Made by a program: the position numbers and the translations under genes. A stretch of DNA of 32,474 bases from the NCBI GenBank assembly GCA_036985715.1, contig BTQE01000025.1:1-32474 (forward strand), in the 5' to 3' direction. Origin of the DNA: SMXL01 sp036985715. GTDB lineage: Bacteria; Bacteroidota; Rhodothermia; Rhodothermales; UBA10348. The notes below the pieces were generated by a model that worked only from the letters and a program-made list of their open reading frames with translations, was not told where the DNA came from and did not search any database. Shown piece after piece: positions 8,862 to 17,000 of the stretch (its first letter is position 1; each line of letters begins with the position of its first letter).

Positions 8862-9059
8862 TTCAACTCTGGTTTTTATAAGTATGCTCAGAAAGTGGGA
8901 TAAAGAGTTTTGGTCAGGATCCTCCGGTCAGCTCTGTGTGGATAGTTCGGACTCTGTGGGAACGGAAACATGGACGCGCCAAGCGCGAGCGCAGACGACT
9001 TGACGAAATCACGACGTGTTGAAATCATGGTTCAGAAGTCGAAAAGGTGTGGCGGGAGC

Positions 9060-9086
9060 AGGGATAATTCCTACGTAGGAATCCCT
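9060..9086. promoter_or_regulatory. Extended palindrome, possible operator
   Basis: TTCCTACGTAGGAA at 9068-9081 is a perfect 14-bp palindrome. It is extended by AGGGAT (9060-9065) on the left and ATCCCT (9081-9086) on the right, with a 3-nt asymmetry on the left arm. No T run follows on either strand, so a terminator is unlikely. Being upstream of the lipoprotein start (8861), it could be a binding site for a dimeric regulator or an RNA hairpin at a 5' end. Function is inferred only. Confidence 0.35.
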
Positions 9087-9123
9087 CCGAATGATTCTCG
9101 GAAATAGCCGGAAATCGGTCCAC

Positions 9124-9155
9124 ATAAAAGGGGAGGGCCGGATTCGGCCCTCCCC
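9124..9155 (-). terminator. Strong Rho-independent terminator of the giant secreted-protein gene
   Basis: A perfect 11-bp GC-rich stem (GGGGAGGGCCG at 9130-9140 with CGGCCCTCCCC at 9145-9155) closes a 4-nt loop. On the minus strand it is followed by TTTTATGTG. It lies 36 nt after the stop codon of the 9192-13034 gene. Confidence 0.88.
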
Positions 9156-9191
9156 AGAGTGGATAGCGTTTCTGTAGCGTCGCCGCTGGAG

Positions 9192-12100
9192 CTACTTGAG
9201 CAGCGTCAACTGTTTGGCGGTCGTAAATGAACCCGCCGTCATTCTATAGATATAGATTCCGCTTGGCAGCTCTGACGCATCGAAGTCAACCGTGAACTCA
9301 CCCGATTCGACCCAGCCGTCGACAAGAGTAGCCACTCTCTTTCCGAGAATGTCATAGACCTCCAGCTTGACCCACTCACGATTCGATATCGCAAATCGAA
9401 TATTCGTGACGGGGTTAAACGGATTCGGGTAGTTCTGGAAGAGCTCGTAATCCTGTGGGACCTCAGCATCTTCGATTCGTTCGATGGCAGTCGAAACAGC
9501 GAAGAAGCAACTGGAGAATTCTGATGTGCCTTCAGGGCCCGTCGCAATTGCAGTTACCGCTTCTCCTACAGCAATCGGATTTTGATCTATGAAAACGTTG
9601 AATCCCGTTGACCCAATATTATCCGTCGTTACCGTCTCACTGCTGAGGAAGGTCATACCCTCTCCATATCCGGACGGATCACACGTCGGGCTCACGAAGA
9701 ATTCAATATTAAACTCCGTATCCGGTATCGACATCAAATTACCTTCAATATGCCCATCTTCGGCTGTTACGACGCCCAATGTTGGAGCATTCTGAAGGCC
9801 ATTGGGTCCGACATCTACGTCGCCAACGTCATTCTGGGTAACGCCGTCTGCATTGAGGTCGATTCCCAGTCCGCCATTTTCAAATATGGCGTTGTTTCGA
9901 ATTTGATTACCGCTTCCTGCGATGACGGATATGCCCGGACCAGCATTATTTCTGATTTGGTTACCAAAGAGGAGCTGATCATCTCCATTCAGTAGGATCC
10001 CAGCACCGTCAAAGCCATAGATAATCGTGTTTGCGATAATGGCACCTGGAGACTGAAGCGTTAAACCGTTAGCTCCAGCGCCCGCCTGCGATCCATCAAT
10101 TTCAAGCGTTCCATCACCATCCAGTAAAAGAACGCCTGTTATCGGTGGATACGGCGATAGAGGTTGTAGAACTGCTCGACCGCTCTTCGCCAGGCTTGAC
10201 GCACTGATAAGCAATGGCACTCCGGCTGCGTTCGCCTCCATGATGGCTGCACGCACCGTACAGTTCCCGGAAGCGTCCGCACATATACCATCTCCCGGAT
10301 TTACGTCTTCCGTGTCGGCCGTGGAGTCAAGCGGCTTCTGATCCAATGTATAAAGAATATAGTCTTCTACCTCACCTTCTGGACCTGGACCACCAGGTAG
10401 CGACGATCCAGCAATAGAGAACCGGAAACGAGCGTACGTAAAACCGACGCTTGCATCAACAGGTATGGGCCAATCCAGACGCGTTTCAGTCGGACCAATA
10501 ATCTGGCCGTAGATCTTTTCTCCGGCCTCCCAACTACCGCTTCTGTCCCAGTCCACCCAAGCATCCAACATTCCTGTCGCACTTGGCTTGACTATGATTT
10601 CAGAACTTGTACCCCTGACCTGACCGAAAAGGCTTGTAACGTCATCAGACGCTGGGTCCAGCTTCAGGAATAATGGGATGAAGTCTGACTCGAATGTTAC
10701 GCCGTCTTCGTCATCACCGCCATCCGCGTCGTCTCCGTCGGCAGGAAGGGTTGGTTGCCCACCCGGGTCTCCATCTACCGTTGGCCCGATTCGAATCTCA
10801 GGATTTAGCGGGTGCGCAGCTCCATTATTTCCGATCGAAGTAGGATAACCAACCGGGAAAATGTCTACAAAATCAGGATCAACGGATTCTGGTGCATCGC
10901 CCCAGTCTCCTGCGCCTGGTGGAGGAGGAGGGGGCGGTGGCGGTGGCTTGTTTCCAAATGCCACATTTTTCATATCAGCGCTTTTAATAGCGACATTGTA
11001 GATCCCAGCCACAGGAGATGTCTGCATCCAGCCAGCCCTGACTCCTTCGCTGATGACGTAATTCCCAGGATCAAGACTACTAAACGTCGTTGTCCCATTA
11101 GCGACTGTATTCTGTGTGATTCCGGGTGGTTTACAAGAGGGTCCGACGCACTTAATGCTCCAACCGGAAACGGGCGAGTCCCCGGCGTCGCGAACGCCGT
11201 TGCCATTTTCGTCCCTGAATTTAAGGACCGTAATTTTCCCAGGTTTAAAGTTTCCGAATTGTTCAGTTTTGGTGTCCCCGCTTACCACAATGATGTTTTT
11301 GGGACTGTTTCCGGTTGAGAGTTTCCAACCCGTCTGGAGGACTTCCGAGACCGAGTACGTGCCTGGTTTCAATCCGTCAAACGTGGCTTCTCCACTGCCG
11401 TTTGTCACCTTGGAATCAGTATCGACTTTTACAGTCCATCCTGGCAAAAATGGTTCCGTGCCGTTCTTGGCACCATCGCCATTTTCATCATGGAATTTTT
11501 TAAGGATGATTTTCGCTGGCATATAGTTACCAAACTCAACCTCCTTTGTCTGACCGTGCAGCACGAGAACCGTTGTCGGATTGTTACCTGTCGAAACAGC
11601 CCATCCAGTTTTTACCGTTTCTGAAACCTCGTGAGGCCCCGGATCAAGTTGATCGAATTCGGCTTTTCCTGCTGCGTCGGTCATTTTGGTAGCACTATCG
11701 ACCTTAATCTCCCAACCCGGCAAGTCTTCTTCGCCCGTGTCCTGGGCCTTGTTGCCGTTTTTGTCATGAAACTTGTGGACTATAATTTTACCTGGTTTGT
11801 AATTGCCAAATAATACCTCTTTCGTTTCGCCGCTTGCCACTATAACTGTGGTGGGGTTGGTTTGGGGTGTCGAGATTTTCCAGCCTGTCTGTGGCGTTTC
11901 CGTTACTTCGTAGACACCTGGCGGGAGACCGGGGAATTCCGCTTCTCCCATCGCGTTTGTCGTTTGAGACCCGACGACGGTGAATTCCCAGTTTTCAGAA
12001 AATGGCTCCATTTCATCCAGCACTCCATCACCATTGACGTCAATGAACTTGATCACCTTGATGGTAGCCGGTTGATAGTTTCCGAAATTCACGACTGCCT

Positions 12101-13034
12101 GCTCGTTGGCGACTACGATTACTGCTTGCGAGGGTGGCAGATTCGGACTCGGTTGCCACCCTGTCTGGATATCCTCCTCGACTAAATGCGAACCGACCAG
12201 CACGTTTTGAAACGTATATTTTCCATCCGGTCCTGTCAACTGGCTAGTAGGGCCGCCGTCAAGGACGATACTCCAGTTTTCAAGGGGCTCTTCACCTGGG
12301 TCTTGGACTCCGTCGCCATTTCTATCATGGAACTTAATTCCGGTGATCGAGCCCGTCGGAAGAGGTGGAGGTGCCACCAAGTATGGCAAAACAAGATGAA
12401 GTTCAGGCCCGGCGCCAATGTTTACGTTGAACTCCATATCAAAGGTCTGTCCGATCGTGAATCCAAGTGGGAACACACCGTCAAAATTGACTCCATATTC
12501 GAAGCCCGTCGGAATGCCTGGCCCAAAAAAACAGCCGGGAATTGGTGTGGTGTAACATCCGTTTTGGCCCTTCCCGGCAGGTGCTTCAGATGGAGTTTGC
12601 ATAACAACTGTTTTCCCCCCAGGACGAGAATTCATATCGACGAAATTTGCTGGTGGGCCCGTATATCTTCCGCGCCCCGTTGCACGAGTCGTCCCATCCG
12701 GATTAGTCTGTGACGCGACAGTTCCTTCTACATCACCGAATCTGAATCGGTATGAGAATCGATTTACCTCACTCGACTCGGTGTATTGTATATCGAATAT
12801 TTCAGCGCCGGAAGGAAGAACGACACGATCATCCGTGACAAAGTGCGATAAACCGTTCGTACTCCAGTCGGAGACTTTCAGGAGAGCTGTCGGACGTACT
12901 GGCGTGGTCTTCTCAATGAGCCCTTTTTCATTGTCGTCGAACGGAAAATCAACCGGATTAGCACTGAACAGGGCCACTGCCATCATCACTGACGCCAAAG
13001 GCGCCAGTAACAGTTTGTAGCTAGTCTTCATCAT
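9192..13034 (-). CDS. Giant secreted SdrD_B-repeat/GEVED/beta-helix protein with type IX secretion tail
   Basis: This is a 1280-aa extracellular or surface protein. A signal peptide (MKTSYKLLLAPLASVMMAVALFSA) is followed by a unique beta-rich region (to about 225), five SdrD_B/Cna-B-like repeats of about 92 residues each with a Ca-binding-like DxNGDGxxD loop and 'FGNYKP' end, a run of ten prolines, a GEVED domain (GDWGDAPES... WVDWDRSGSWEAGE... GEVEDY), a CSLREA-like segment (GDGICADASGNCTVRAAIMEANA in part) leading into a right-handed beta-helix, and a C-terminal type IX sorting domain with YPNPFNPVTNI and a SGIYIYRM end. Coding extends upstream to 13133, but that stretch lacks signal character; ATG 13034 or 13031 is preferred. 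Likely a stalk-like adhesin or matrix protein; the ligand is unknown. No type IX machinery is in the window. Confidence 0.88.
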   Translation of the reverse strand: MMKTSYKLLLAPLASVMMAVALFSANPVDFPFDDNEKGLIEKTTPVRPTALLKVSDWSTNGLSHFVTDDRVVLPSGAEIFDIQYTESSEVNRFSYRFRFGDVEGTVASQTNPDGTTRATGRGRYTGPPANFVDMNSRPGGKTVVMQTPSEAPAGKGQNGCYTTPIPGCFFGPGIPTGFEYGVNFDGVFPLGFTIGQTFDMEFNVNIGAGPELHLVLPYLVAPPPLPTGSITGIKFHDRNGDGVQDPGEEPLENWSIVLDGGPTSQLTGPDGKYTFQNVLVGSHLVEEDIQTGWQPSPNLPPSQAVIVVANEQAVVNFGNYQPATIKVIKFIDVNGDGVLDEMEPFSENWEFTVVGSQTTNAMGEAEFPGLPPGVYEVTETPQTGWKISTPQTNPTTVIVASGETKEVLFGNYKPGKIIVHKFHDKNGNKAQDTGEEDLPGWEIKVDSATKMTDAAGKAEFDQLDPGPHEVSETVKTGWAVSTGNNPTTVLVLHGQTKEVEFGNYMPAKIILKKFHDENGDGAKNGTEPFLPGWTVKVDTDSKVTNGSGEATFDGLKPGTYSVSEVLQTGWKLSTGNSPKNIIVVSGDTKTEQFGNFKPGKITVLKFRDENGNGVRDAGDSPVSGWSIKCVGPSCKPPGITQNTVANGTTTFSSLDPGNYVISEGVRAGWMQTSPVAGIYNVAIKSADMKNVAFGNKPPPPPPPPPPGAGDWGDAPESVDPDFVDIFPVGYPTSIGNNGAAHPLNPEIRIGPTVDGDPGGQPTLPADGDDADGGDDEDGVTFESDFIPLFLKLDPASDDVTSLFGQVRGTSSEIIVKPSATGMLDAWVDWDRSGSWEAGEKIYGQIIGPTETRLDWPIPVDASVGFTYARFRFSIAGSSLPGGPGPEGEVEDYILYTLDQKPLDSTADTEDVNPGDGICADASGNCTVRAAIMEANAAGVPLLISASSLAKSGRAVLQPLSPYPPITGVLLLDGDGTLEIDGSQAGAGANGLTLQSPGAIIANTIIYGFDGAGILLNGDDQLLFGNQIRNNAGPGISVIAGSGNQIRNNAIFENGGLGIDLNADGVTQNDVGDVDVGPNGLQNAPTLGVVTAEDGHIEGNLMSIPDTEFNIEFFVSPTCDPSGYGEGMTFLSSETVTTDNIGSTGFNVFIDQNPIAVGEAVTAIATGPEGTSEFSSCFFAVSTAIERIEDAEVPQDYELFQNYPNPFNPVTNIRFAISNREWVKLEVYDILGKRVATLVDGWVESGEFTVDFDASELPSGIYIYRMTAGSFTTAKQLTLLK
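10947..12353 (-). repeat. Five tandem SdrD_B-domain repeats (about 276 bp each)
   Basis: Within the giant secreted-protein gene, protein repeats start at roughly 12353, 12068, 11792, 11516 and 11240 on the minus strand. Repeats 2, 3 and 4 are exactly 92 residues long; the first (95) and last (98) are slightly longer. Each has a KFxDxNGxG opening, a central GW motif, a 'TGW' motif and ends with FGN(Y/F)(K/M/Q)P, the last one with FGNK. The DNA copies have diverged, so recent slippage is unlikely. The last repeat runs directly into a ten-proline linker (10917-10946). Confidence 0.85.
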
Positions 13035-13235
13035 CTTCTTAGTGTATCGATCTGGGTAGATTGGCGGGAAGGCAGATCCTAACGTTTTTGCATGAATAAA
13101 GCAAGAACGAGAACTGCGTATTTCCACGAACACAGAGCTTTCTAGTCCTGTAAAGATGGGCCATGTACGGACGCCACGGTCGGTTCGACGCTGGCCAGCT
13201 CTTGTTCCGATGCGCCGCCTTGTCGGGTAGTGTTG

Positions 13236-14981
13236 CTACCGCGCCTCTTCTGACGCAATGACCTCAAACATCGTCATCATCCCCGCGTGCAGGTGCTCGG
13301 CGATGTGGCAGTGGGCCATCCATTTTCCCGGGTTTGAGGCGTCGAGGAGTATATCCATGGTGGAGCCTACGGGGACGATGGCGGTATCTTTCCAGACCAG
13401 ATTGGTGTTCGGGACACCATCCAACGATAGCACCAGAAACCGCTGTCCGTGAATGTGGATGGGGTGGTTCATCGGGTGGAAGCTCTTTGGATTGTTGAAC
13501 AGGCGAATCTTTTTGACATCCCCCTGCTGAAAGACCCAGCCGATGTCCATATTCAGCTTGCCGGTCGCGACGTCTTCGAGGATCCAGTGGACCTGATCCA
13601 CGCTCGAGAGCCAGTTCATCATCGGCATGGCGTCGTTCCATTCAATGGGTGGAACGTATAATGTGTCAATCTCCATCAAGCGCACGATGGGGAGCGGGAG
13701 ATTCTCCACTTCCACAATCATGTTGATTTCGTAGTCGATCGGCCTATCGAAATATGGCCGAAACGTATCGATATCGGCCGCCACATCCTGGTTAAAGCGA
13801 ATGTGAGAGAAACTTTCGCTCAAATCAGGATCGGCCGCCTCCGAACCGGCCTTGATCGTTCCAAGCGTGTCGGTGTGCGGATAGAATTCGCCGCGGAAGT
13901 GATTGATGGCCTGGATCGTATTGGTCATCGAATACGAGCGGCTCTCCGGGAATCGGACATCTACGACATACCGCTCGGCGGGGGCGATAACGACGCTCGT
14001 CACCCAGGTTTCATGCTCGAATTTGCTGACGTCCGAGGCCACGATTTTTATTGGCGCTCCGTCGAATACCACATTAAATGTGCGGGAGTTGGCCACATTG
14101 GTCAGGAAAAACCGTACGACATCGCCCCTGTCAATGTCCAGGAGGTAGTTCGTTTCGCCGTTCACAAGCATGACATTCCCGAATCGCCCCATGAGCGCGT
14201 GAGTCGCCCCTGATTCACCAAAAGGATAAAGGCCGTCGGCGTCCATCAAGATGTCGTCGAGGACCACGACTTCTTCCCGATTTGCCGGTGCGTAGTAATC
14301 TTCCCCAGGCGGATCAACCAGTATATTCCCGTAGAGCCCCAGATCCTGTTGAAGGTCTTCTCGCATGTGCGGGTGATACCAGTAAAGACCCGTATCGCGA
14401 AAATACAATTCATACGTGAAGCTCTCGCCGGACATAACCGGAGGTTGGGTTACGTCCGGAACACCGTCGAAGCGATTATCAAGGCGGAGGCCGTGCCAAT
14501 GCACGGTCGTAGGCATCTGGATTTCGTTTGTGAATTCCACCACGACTGTTGAGCCCCTGTCTGCGCGAATTAGCGGGCCGGGATACTGGCGATTGTATCC
14601 GTACATCACGAACGTTTTGTTGCCAATCCTGCGCCTGATCAGTGATGCTTCCAGATAGAGCGTGTCCCCGTCCGCCATCTCGACGACTTGGCGGGGAATT
14701 CCCTCCGGGAATATCATGGGATCCATTCCAGCGCCCGGCAGAAATGGCGCAGTCGTGGGCACTTCATTCTCCAAACCCGGCAGCATGGGCATCGACACGC
14801 CCATGGGCGCCATCCGCCAGACGAGGCTGTCGCCCGAGGCCATCTGGCCGTGTTTCATCTGCATCATGTCATGGTCCTGAGCAAGAGCCGTCGCCGTAGC
14901 GAAAGCCATGGTCGTCACCAAAACCAACGCGGGAGTGATAGGTAGATATACGAAAAAATTGAACGCGCGCATTAGGATCAT
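13236..14981 (-). CDS. Secreted multicopper oxidase (CopA/laccase-like)
   Basis: The 581-aa protein has an N-terminal signal peptide (cleavage near ALAQ, residue 35), then a Met- and His-rich segment (about 36-95). All four copper motifs are intact: HWHG (161-164), WYHPH (201-205), HPMNHPIHIHG (502-512) and HCHIAEHLHAGM (557-568), giving the type 1 ligands Cys558, His563 and Met568 and the trinuclear cluster. It should oxidise a small substrate or Cu(I)/metal ion in the periplasm or outside, reducing O2 to water. The Met-rich N-terminus favours metal oxidation or copper handling, by analogy with CopA and CueO. An ATG at 14972 is an alternative start. It is the last gene of the minus-strand LVIVD operon, 36 nt after the small secreted gene. 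Confidence 0.93.
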   Translation of the reverse strand: MILMRAFNFFVYLPITPALVLVTTMAFATATALAQDHDMMQMKHGQMASGDSLVWRMAPMGVSMPMLPGLENEVPTTAPFLPGAGMDPMIFPEGIPRQVVEMADGDTLYLEASLIRRRIGNKTFVMYGYNRQYPGPLIRADRGSTVVVEFTNEIQMPTTVHWHGLRLDNRFDGVPDVTQPPVMSGESFTYELYFRDTGLYWYHPHMREDLQQDLGLYGNILVDPPGEDYYAPANREEVVVLDDILMDADGLYPFGESGATHALMGRFGNVMLVNGETNYLLDIDRGDVVRFFLTNVANSRTFNVVFDGAPIKIVASDVSKFEHETWVTSVVIAPAERYVVDVRFPESRSYSMTNTIQAINHFRGEFYPHTDTLGTIKAGSEAADPDLSESFSHIRFNQDVAADIDTFRPYFDRPIDYEINMIVEVENLPLPIVRLMEIDTLYVPPIEWNDAMPMMNWLSSVDQVHWILEDVATGKLNMDIGWVFQQGDVKKIRLFNNPKSFHPMNHPIHIHGQRFLVLSLDGVPNTNLVWKDTAIVPVGSTMDILLDASNPGKWMAHCHIAEHLHAGMMTMFEVIASEEAR

Positions 14982-15017
14982 ACGATCAGGAAGTGGAACG
15001 AATCTGTGTTGGAGAGA

Positions 15018-15584
15018 TCAACTGTACCCGTACACGGCACAGTTTTCGGTTTGGAACGGCCCGTGCCCGGCCATCGTGTGCATCAGTCCGCTTCTCGACA
15101 TTCCCCGAAGGACGATGGGACCGGACCAGCGGTCTCCAAGTTCGGTTTCAAGAGAAACCACCACGAGGTATTTGTTCAAGTCGACGCGACCCTGAATCCG
15201 AAAGTCCTGGTCAAGAGTCCCGAGAAGACGAACGGTTTTCAGATCGGACGATGTAACCCAGACGGCATACACGCCTTCTACGGGCGACTTAATTCTGTTT
15301 ATTCGAATATCGAGATCGTAGACGTAAGTGCCACTAGGAGAAATCGATACACCGAAAGGTGACGGTACATACGTTACGTCTGCCGTACCGGTAGCGAGAC
15401 GCGTCCCGGACACTTTTCTCGTCGTAATCAATTCAATCCGGTAGTAGGCAGGCGGGTCTGGGTAGATTCCGTCAACCAGGCAACCAGGGACCCGGGGGCC
15501 TCCAGTTGAAACGCCAGACCATGCGCCCAGTGTCAGTACAAGGGCAGCCAGCATTCCAGCGCTGGAAAGTCTTCGTAGTCGCAT
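15018..15584 (-). CDS. Small secreted protein of unknown function, between LVIVD genes and the oxidase
   Basis: The 188-aa product starts with a signal peptide (MRLRRLSSAGMLAALVLTL...). The frame extends to a TTG at 15593, but ATG 15584 gives the usual positive N-terminus. Two cysteines sit near the ends of the mature protein (PGCLVDG and TENCAVYG), which could form one disulphide. The beta-rich centre (SGTYVYDLDI... GVYAVWVTSSDL...LLGTLD...KYLVVVSLE) is like the C-terminal beta-sandwich of RskA-type anti-sigma factors ('YxxWVxxxG...lGtl...vsvE'), but the cytoplasmic part of such factors is absent. The downstream 'GPIVLRGMSRSGLMHTM' ends the fold. I do not recognise a family with confidence. 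It is 47 nt from the LVIVD gene upstream and 36 nt before the oxidase, so all are probably one transcript. Confidence 0.8.
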   Translation of the reverse strand: MRLRRLSSAGMLAALVLTLGAWSGVSTGGPRVPGCLVDGIYPDPPAYYRIELITTRKVSGTRLATGTADVTYVPSPFGVSISPSGTYVYDLDIRINRIKSPVEGVYAVWVTSSDLKTVRLLGTLDQDFRIQGRVDLNKYLVVVSLETELGDRWSGPIVLRGMSRSGLMHTMAGHGPFQTENCAVYGYS

Positions 15585-15631
15585 GTGTATCAAAACGCAA
15601 TCCCTGATTCAGGTTTCTGTCGTAGCCGGGA

Positions 15632-16951
15632 TTAGTGTGTGCCTTCCGGCTGCTCGTCCCACTTCTGGGCGCTGGAAACATCCGGCATACCCCAGTCTTT
15701 TCCATTCCATCCGTTGAAACCTTCCATCCGGAAGACCCAGAACCCGGTCGTCATGTCGCTTACGACAATCAATCCGTCTTCGTTGCGGACATCAATGCCG
15801 AATGCTCCATTGGCGACACCTCCCATTCCCCCAATATCAGTCGAGCCGGTGTAGGTGTCGAAGTAACCGACCGTCTCCGGATTGACGGGATCGAGAAGGC
15901 TGAATATCTGAAGTCCGTCCTGATATGCAGAAACGAATACATACGGCCAGCGCACTTCGTGATTGTGTGCCAGATTTTCCCAATTCGCAGTCCAGGCGCC
16001 AATGGGCTGGCTGATATTCGACACCTCGCCGTCGAGCGCCGGCTTTAGATCAAATATCCGAAGCGGTGCATATCGATACTCCGTCTCAGCGACAGCATAG
16101 CGTCCATCCGGTGAGGGCGTAAACGTATGACCATTACGGACGCCGCTGATGCCAGTAAGCGTGACAAGTAATTCCGGACTGTCTATGTCAGAAACGTTGT
16201 ATACATAGTACCCGCCCGTGCCGCCGCCATAGAAGCGATCCTGGCCAGAATCGGTATCGAACCCGAGATAGAAATCGTGATATCCGCGACGGGTATTTTG
16301 AGCAGGAGTCGGGATGCGACCGATGCGTGCATTCTCAACATCGCCTTCCACCACCATTCCTAGGTCGTACACGTTCGCGAACGGGCCAGATACGGTTGTC
16401 ACCAACCACACCCGACCACTCGAATGTTTGTAGATAAAGATATTGTGGAATCCTCCGGGAGTCTCCGGTTCGCGGATCCGGGCGACCTCACGAACTGTCG
16501 ACACATCAGGTAGGCCTGTTACGTCGAGGATGACCGCACCAAGATCCGGGTCTGGGCCGCCCTGCCTGAACTGGAGCGACTGTACCGTATAGTAGCGGTT
16601 CCGCCACTTGAAGTGCTTCACATCCATACCACCTGTTCCGGAGTGCAATTCCTGGTCCTCGATTCGCCACCGGTAGATGACTCTGGGGTCTGAAGGATCG
16701 GAAAAGTCGATGATATCTGTACCACGTTGACCTGCTTCGCCGTATTTCATACGGGCGACGTATGCATAGGGGCGATGGAGTTCCTGTTCGATATCGATAT
16801 CTGCGACGCTAAGAGTAGGTCCGAGCGGAATGTGCCCCAAGACTTCAATATTATCGCTCCCCGGTTTTTCCGGGGTCCACTGCGCTGTAGCCGTCGACAC
16901 CAATACGACCAGTGCCACGGCGATACAAACTGAGATAAAAAGACGTTTCAT
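15632..16951 (-). CDS. Secreted LVIVD-repeat beta-propeller protein, copy 1
   Basis: The 439-aa product has a signal peptide (MKRLFISVCIAVALVVLVSTATA) and LVIVD-type propeller blades: TDIIDFSDPSDPR (78-90), YYVYNVSDIDSPEL (248-261), LRIFDLKPALDG (297-308), LQIFSLLDPVNPET (347-360) and a last blade DGLIVVSDMTTG. Histidines recur at 40, 103, 169, 225, 275 and 329/331, about one per blade, shared with the two neighbouring copies. This suggests a metal site at the propeller centre. There is no type IX tail. The C-terminus has a Trp-rich conserved motif (GFNGWNGKDWGMPD) and ends in EGTH. It is the oxidase-proximal copy. Family function (LVIVD proteins) is poorly known. Confidence 0.88.
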   Translation of the reverse strand: MKRLFISVCIAVALVVLVSTATAQWTPEKPGSDNIEVLGHIPLGPTLSVADIDIEQELHRPYAYVARMKYGEAGQRGTDIIDFSDPSDPRVIYRWRIEDQELHSGTGGMDVKHFKWRNRYYTVQSLQFRQGGPDPDLGAVILDVTGLPDVSTVREVARIREPETPGGFHNIFIYKHSSGRVWLVTTVSGPFANVYDLGMVVEGDVENARIGRIPTPAQNTRRGYHDFYLGFDTDSGQDRFYGGGTGGYYVYNVSDIDSPELLVTLTGISGVRNGHTFTPSPDGRYAVAETEYRYAPLRIFDLKPALDGEVSNISQPIGAWTANWENLAHNHEVRWPYVFVSAYQDGLQIFSLLDPVNPETVGYFDTYTGSTDIGGMGGVANGAFGIDVRNEDGLIVVSDMTTGFWVFRMEGFNGWNGKDWGMPDVSSAQKWDEQPEGTH

Positions 16952-17000
16952 GGATCTTTCTATTTAATATTGTTCAATTCAGGTCTGTCAATGCCAAACA

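Larger units (their letters stand above)
8862..9191. other. Intergenic region with palindrome and terminator
   Basis: These 330 bases separate two minus-strand genes. The right end carries the terminator of the giant secreted-protein gene. A 14-bp perfect palindrome TTCCTACGTAGGAA (9068-9081) lies in the middle, flanked by AGGGAT and ATCCCT. The left part must hold the promoter of the lipoprotein gene at 8861, but no convincing -35/-10 pair was identified. No coding sequence was supported. Confidence 0.6.

Noticed and set aside
8960..9000. GC-rich short inverted repeat CGCGC-CAA-GCGCG
   Set aside because: Five-bp stem with a 3-nt loop is expected by chance in GC-rich DNA; no context supports a role.
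10947..12353. Periodic repeat that could look like a CRISPR or satellite array
   Set aside because: The period of 276 bp equals a 92-residue protein domain in frame, and copies are diverged at the DNA level.
12186..12713. 175-codon plus-strand frame opposite the giant secreted-protein gene
   Set aside because: It is antisense to a gene with clear domains and has basic, Trp/Arg-rich composition typical of a shadow frame.
13035..13133. 33-residue upstream extension of the giant secreted protein
   Set aside because: It lacks signal-peptide character, while ATG 13034/13031 starts a normal signal peptide.
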